A DNA stretch of 64,000 bases, from contig JAVEYB010000006.1 in NCBI GenBank assembly GCA_034003725.1, positions 124,001-188,000 of the forward strand. Direction: 5' to 3'. Made by a program: the position numbers and the translations under genes. Within the stretch, counting starts at the first letter, position 1; the number at the start of each line of letters is the position of its first letter. This DNA is from Candidatus Zixiibacteriota bacterium (GTDB taxonomy: Bacteria; Zixibacteria; MSB-5A5; GN15; FEB-12). The notes beneath the pieces were generated by a model, which worked only from the letters and a program-made list of their open reading frames with translations, did no database searches and was not told the DNA's origin. Of the stretch, positions 61,973 to 64,000 are shown in pieces.

Positions 61973-62179
61973 TCAAGCTCCACTGCTACTGAACTTTCGC
62001 ACCGTGGAAGGTGATTTTGACCGACTTTTCATCCACATATCAAGTTCAGCAGCATCGAAGCGCCAGATCCGGCCCGCTCTGTGTGCCGGGATACTTCGCT
62101 CGCGAGCCAACTTGTAAATTGTTGACTTGCCTAACTTCAAGTATTCAGCGGCCTCGCTCAGAGTCAGCCAGTTAGTCAT
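61973..62179 (-). CDS. Excisionase-family HTH protein
   Basis: This 68-residue protein is a MerR-like/HTH_17 domain: LTLSEAAEYLKLGKSTIYKLARERSIPAHRAGRIWRFDAAELDMWM, followed by a Ser/Lys tail. Two ATGs (62188 and 62179) are possible, the second fits the family better. It lies 30 bases upstream of the AAA gene, so it is likely the first gene of the ietAS transcript, serving either as its regulator or as an excisionase of the island. Confidence 0.8.
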   Translation of the reverse strand: MTNWLTLSEAAEYLKLGKSTIYKLARERSIPAHRAGRIWRFDAAELDMWMKSRSKSPSTVRKFSSSGA

Positions 62180-62288
62180 TTCTCGCATTCCAGTATTAAC
62201 AGTTAGCAACTAATAGTAAATAAGAGCAATTGACGGCTGTCAGTCAACAAGAAAACGGCTGGTGCATGAGAACGCCTGTAGTCCTGCT

Positions 62289-62471
62289 TCATCTCCCATT
62301 TATAGCTTTTGAATCAAGCCATCGGCCTACCTCACGCTCCCTGAACCGGACAAACCGCCCCAGCTTGAAATGCGGAATATACCCGATGTGAGTCCACTGG
62401 TAAATAGTGGAGAGCTTCACGCCGAGCAATTCCGAATAGCATTTCGACGGTGAAGCCGGAGTTTCCGGCAC
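62289..62471 (-). CDS. Damaged excisionase/AlpA-type HTH protein
   Basis: This 60-residue HTH_17 protein ends with ELLGVKLSTIYQWTHIGYIPHFKLGRFVRFREREVGRWLDS, a very typical sequence. The first helix is abnormal: residues SPSKCY replace the expected FTVEML, which appears intact in the neighbouring frame over the same bases, implying two compensating single-base changes. GTG 62471 is the only start in frame. Probably non-functional, but kept as a gene because the frame is open. Confidence 0.55.
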   Translation of the reverse strand: MPETPASPSKCYSELLGVKLSTIYQWTHIGYIPHFKLGRFVRFREREVGRWLDSKAINGR

Positions 62472-62614
62472 TCTGTCGAGCGGGTTGGGATTGAATCCAC
62501 ATATCTTCTTGGACGTAATCGTTTAGCTACGGCCTTGGTCGCATATAAGCGTTTTTCCGGCCTCGTAACTGTTTTTCTGCTTCTTCAGCGGTTGACCACG
62601 TGTAATTATTTTTC

Positions 62615-62644
62615 TTGACTTGCGTGTAAATTAAACAATATTTT
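62615..62644 (+). promoter_or_regulatory. Probable promoter of Fic gene
   Basis: TTGACT (62615-62620), 18-base spacer, TATTTT (62639-62644) in an AT-rich stretch. Direct repeats CGTGTAATTA (62599) and CGTGTAAATTA (62623) flank the -35 and could bind a regulator. Confidence 0.45.
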
Positions 62645-62675
62645 CCGTGTTGTAATCGATTTTCCGGAGGTAGCA

Positions 62676-64000
62676 GTGGAGAATTCAGTTAATGTTGAAT
62701 CGATTGAAAGGCCCGCGGGATATTCAGCGCTTATCGAGCGATTTTCGCTTGATGTCATTCCAAATTGGCATAGGTCACTAGTCACGACAAGCGGAATTCA
62801 TCGAATTCACTCAGATGGATATGTAGTCGAAGAAGTCTTTCCGCCCAAGTATTGGCCAGGAGACACCACAGGAGACCATCTCGAATTTGCCTTGAAGTAT
62901 GATGGCACGAATCTGGCAATTCTGGCCAACTTGTTTCAAGCGGTAGAAGAAGAGCAGATTCTCGAATATATTCGCTCGAAACCAACCAGTAAATACAGCC
63001 GGCGAATATGGTTCCTATATGAATTACAGACCGGCAGATCGCTTGACTTGCAGGACCTGAAGCAAGGCAACTATATCGACCTGCTTGAGACGGATGAATA
63101 CTACACTATCAAACCCGGCGAACAAATCCGACGTCAGCGGATCAACAACAATTTGCTGGGCGGAAATCAATTCTGTCCAATGGTTCGTCGTACTGCCGTA
63201 CTACGTGAATTGGAGGCGGAAGACCTTCCTGCCCGTTGCCGCCAAATCGTGTCTGCCTATCCCCCGGAATTGTTGAAGCGAGCGCTCAGCTATCTTTATT
63301 CAAAGGAGACGAAGTCGTCATTTGAGATCGAGAACATCAGGCCCTCATCGACCCGTACCGAACGATTTGTGGCGCTGCTTCAACTCGCCGAGCGGGAAGA
63401 CTTCTGCGAAAAGGAAAAGTTGATTGAGCTCCAGAACCGAATAGTCGATCCACGGTTCAAAGCTCCCGATTACCGGGAGAACCAAAACTACGTTGGAGAA
63501 ACAATCCCGTGGCACAAAGAGAAAGTGCATTTCGTCAGCCCGAAGCCCGATGATCTGCCAGGCTTAATGGAAGGATTGATAGCCTGCCATAAGCGGATGG
63601 ATACAAGTGACCAGTTGGCGGCGATCCATGCGGCGGTCATAGCCTATGGATTCGTTTTTTTGCATCCCTTCGAAGATGGTAACGGACGAATCCATCGATT
63701 TCTGATTCACAACGTCCTTGCCCGTCGAGGATTTACGCCAAAAGGCGTCATGTTTCCCATTTCTGCCTCCATGCTGAAGAATCCCGCTGAGTACGACGAC
63801 TCGTTAGAAGCTTTTTCCAAGAAGCTCATGCCGTTAGTTGAGTATTCGCTCGATGAAGATGGCCGCATGACCGTTCACAACGACACCGGAATTTGGTATC
63901 GGTATATCGATATGTCGCCTCAAGCCGAAGCGCTGCTTCGATTCATCGCCAGAACTATCGATACTGAACTGTCGACCGAGTTGGCTTTTCTTGCCAGCTA
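62676..64000 (+). CDS. Fic-domain protein, 3'-truncated by window
   Basis: The frame is open from GTG 62676 (GGAGG at 62666-62670) to the window end, 441 codons, with no stop reached. The Fic active-site motif H330-PFEDGNGR338 is intact. An inhibitory motif of the class II type, [S/T]xxxE[G/N], occurs as S215-FEIE-N220, N-terminal to the core, so the enzyme is probably autoinhibited. N-terminal residues 1-200 are a helical region with no known domain. Fic enzymes AMPylate or otherwise modify proteins. It is divergent from the ietAS operon and may be part of the same island or a separate toxin. Confidence 0.88.
   Translation, partial: MENSVNVESIERPAGYSALIERFSLDVIPNWHRSLVTTSGIHRIHSDGYVVEEVFPPKYWPGDTTGDHLEFALKYDGTNLAILANLFQAVEEEQILEYIRSKPTSKYSRRIWFLYELQTGRSLDLQDLKQGNYIDLLETDEYYTIKPGEQIRRQRINNNLLGGNQFCPMVRRTAVLRELEAEDLPARCRQIVSAYPPELLKRALSYLYSKETKSSFEIENIRPSSTRTERFVALLQLAEREDFCEKEKLIELQNRIVDPRFKAPDYRENQNYVGETIPWHKEKVHFVSPKPDDLPGLMEGLIACHKRMDTSDQLAAIHAAVIAYGFVFLHPFEDGNGRIHRFLIHNVLARRGFTPKGVMFPISASMLKNPAEYDDSLEAFSKKLMPLVEYSLDEDGRMTVHNDTGIWYRYIDMSPQAEALLRFIARTIDTELSTELAFLAS

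Noticed and set aside
1-64000. CRISPR arrays
   Set aside because: No regularly spaced direct repeats of CRISPR size were seen, and no cas genes are present.

Overview
The window is bacterial chromosome, GC-rich for most of its length, with an AT-richer accessory segment from about 51 kb to the right edge. The organism looks like a Gram-negative member of the FCB side of the tree; candidate division Zixibacteria or a close relative is my best guess. The evidence is a secreted protein with an NYPNPFNP-type FlgD-like C-terminal sorting domain, BlaR1-TonB fusions, porins, many lipoproteins, a secreted PNGase F and a secreted GH38 mannosidase. The taxonomic call is inference, not a database result.

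Layout. 0-0.9 kb: two stand-alone receiver proteins, the first cut by the window edge. 1.1-8.6 kb: a VOC protein, a split MacAB-type efflux operon, a BlaI/BlaR1 pair with two visible operators, a TetR regulator and a divergent cupin. 9-13.8 kb: a DUF2089/SHOCT three-gene operon, a sorted beta-propeller-like protein, a glycine-tailed RRM protein behind a strong promoter and long leader, a fatty acid desaturase and an NTF2-like lipoprotein. 13.9-25.9 kb: a methyltransferase, a DinB protein, an ECF sigma factor with a Cys-rich tail next to a DUF4396 membrane protein, a secreted transglutaminase, a membrane protein/HTH pair, an MddA-like methyltransferase, a porin, a decayed CBS-domain gene and a histidine kinase with a double-receiver regulator. 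26 kb: a receiver-less sigma-54 activator behind a perfect sigma-70 promoter.

27-37 kb is a five-gene minus-strand operon for N-glycan use: sugar-binding lipoprotein, ABC ATPase, ABC permease, GH38 alpha-mannosidase, PNGase F. 37-44 kb holds a leucine-rich-repeat lipoprotein and a nitric-oxide-flavoured block: a triheme cytochrome c with an HcpR-type palindrome, NnrS, an Fe-S repair di-iron protein and a NarL-type two-component pair. 44-50.8 kb is an operon joining an alanine aminotransferase to the three-part proton-translocating transhydrogenase (pntAA, pntAB, pntB), followed by a small ppGpp synthetase.

From 51.1 kb rightwards the DNA is accessory. Three sequences resembling the 3' end of a tRNA/tmRNA gene, all in the same orientation (51116, 54048, 58064), cut it into stacked islands. 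Island 1 carries two secreted metallo-beta-lactamase-fold proteins. Island 2 carries a frameshifted serine hydrolase, an IS3 remnant and an unknown lipoprotein. Island 3 carries an AAA ATPase plus subtilisin-like protease pair matching the IetAS defence architecture, two excisionase-like HTH proteins and a large Fic protein that runs off the right edge. No integrase and no intact target RNA gene lie in the window; both are expected further right.
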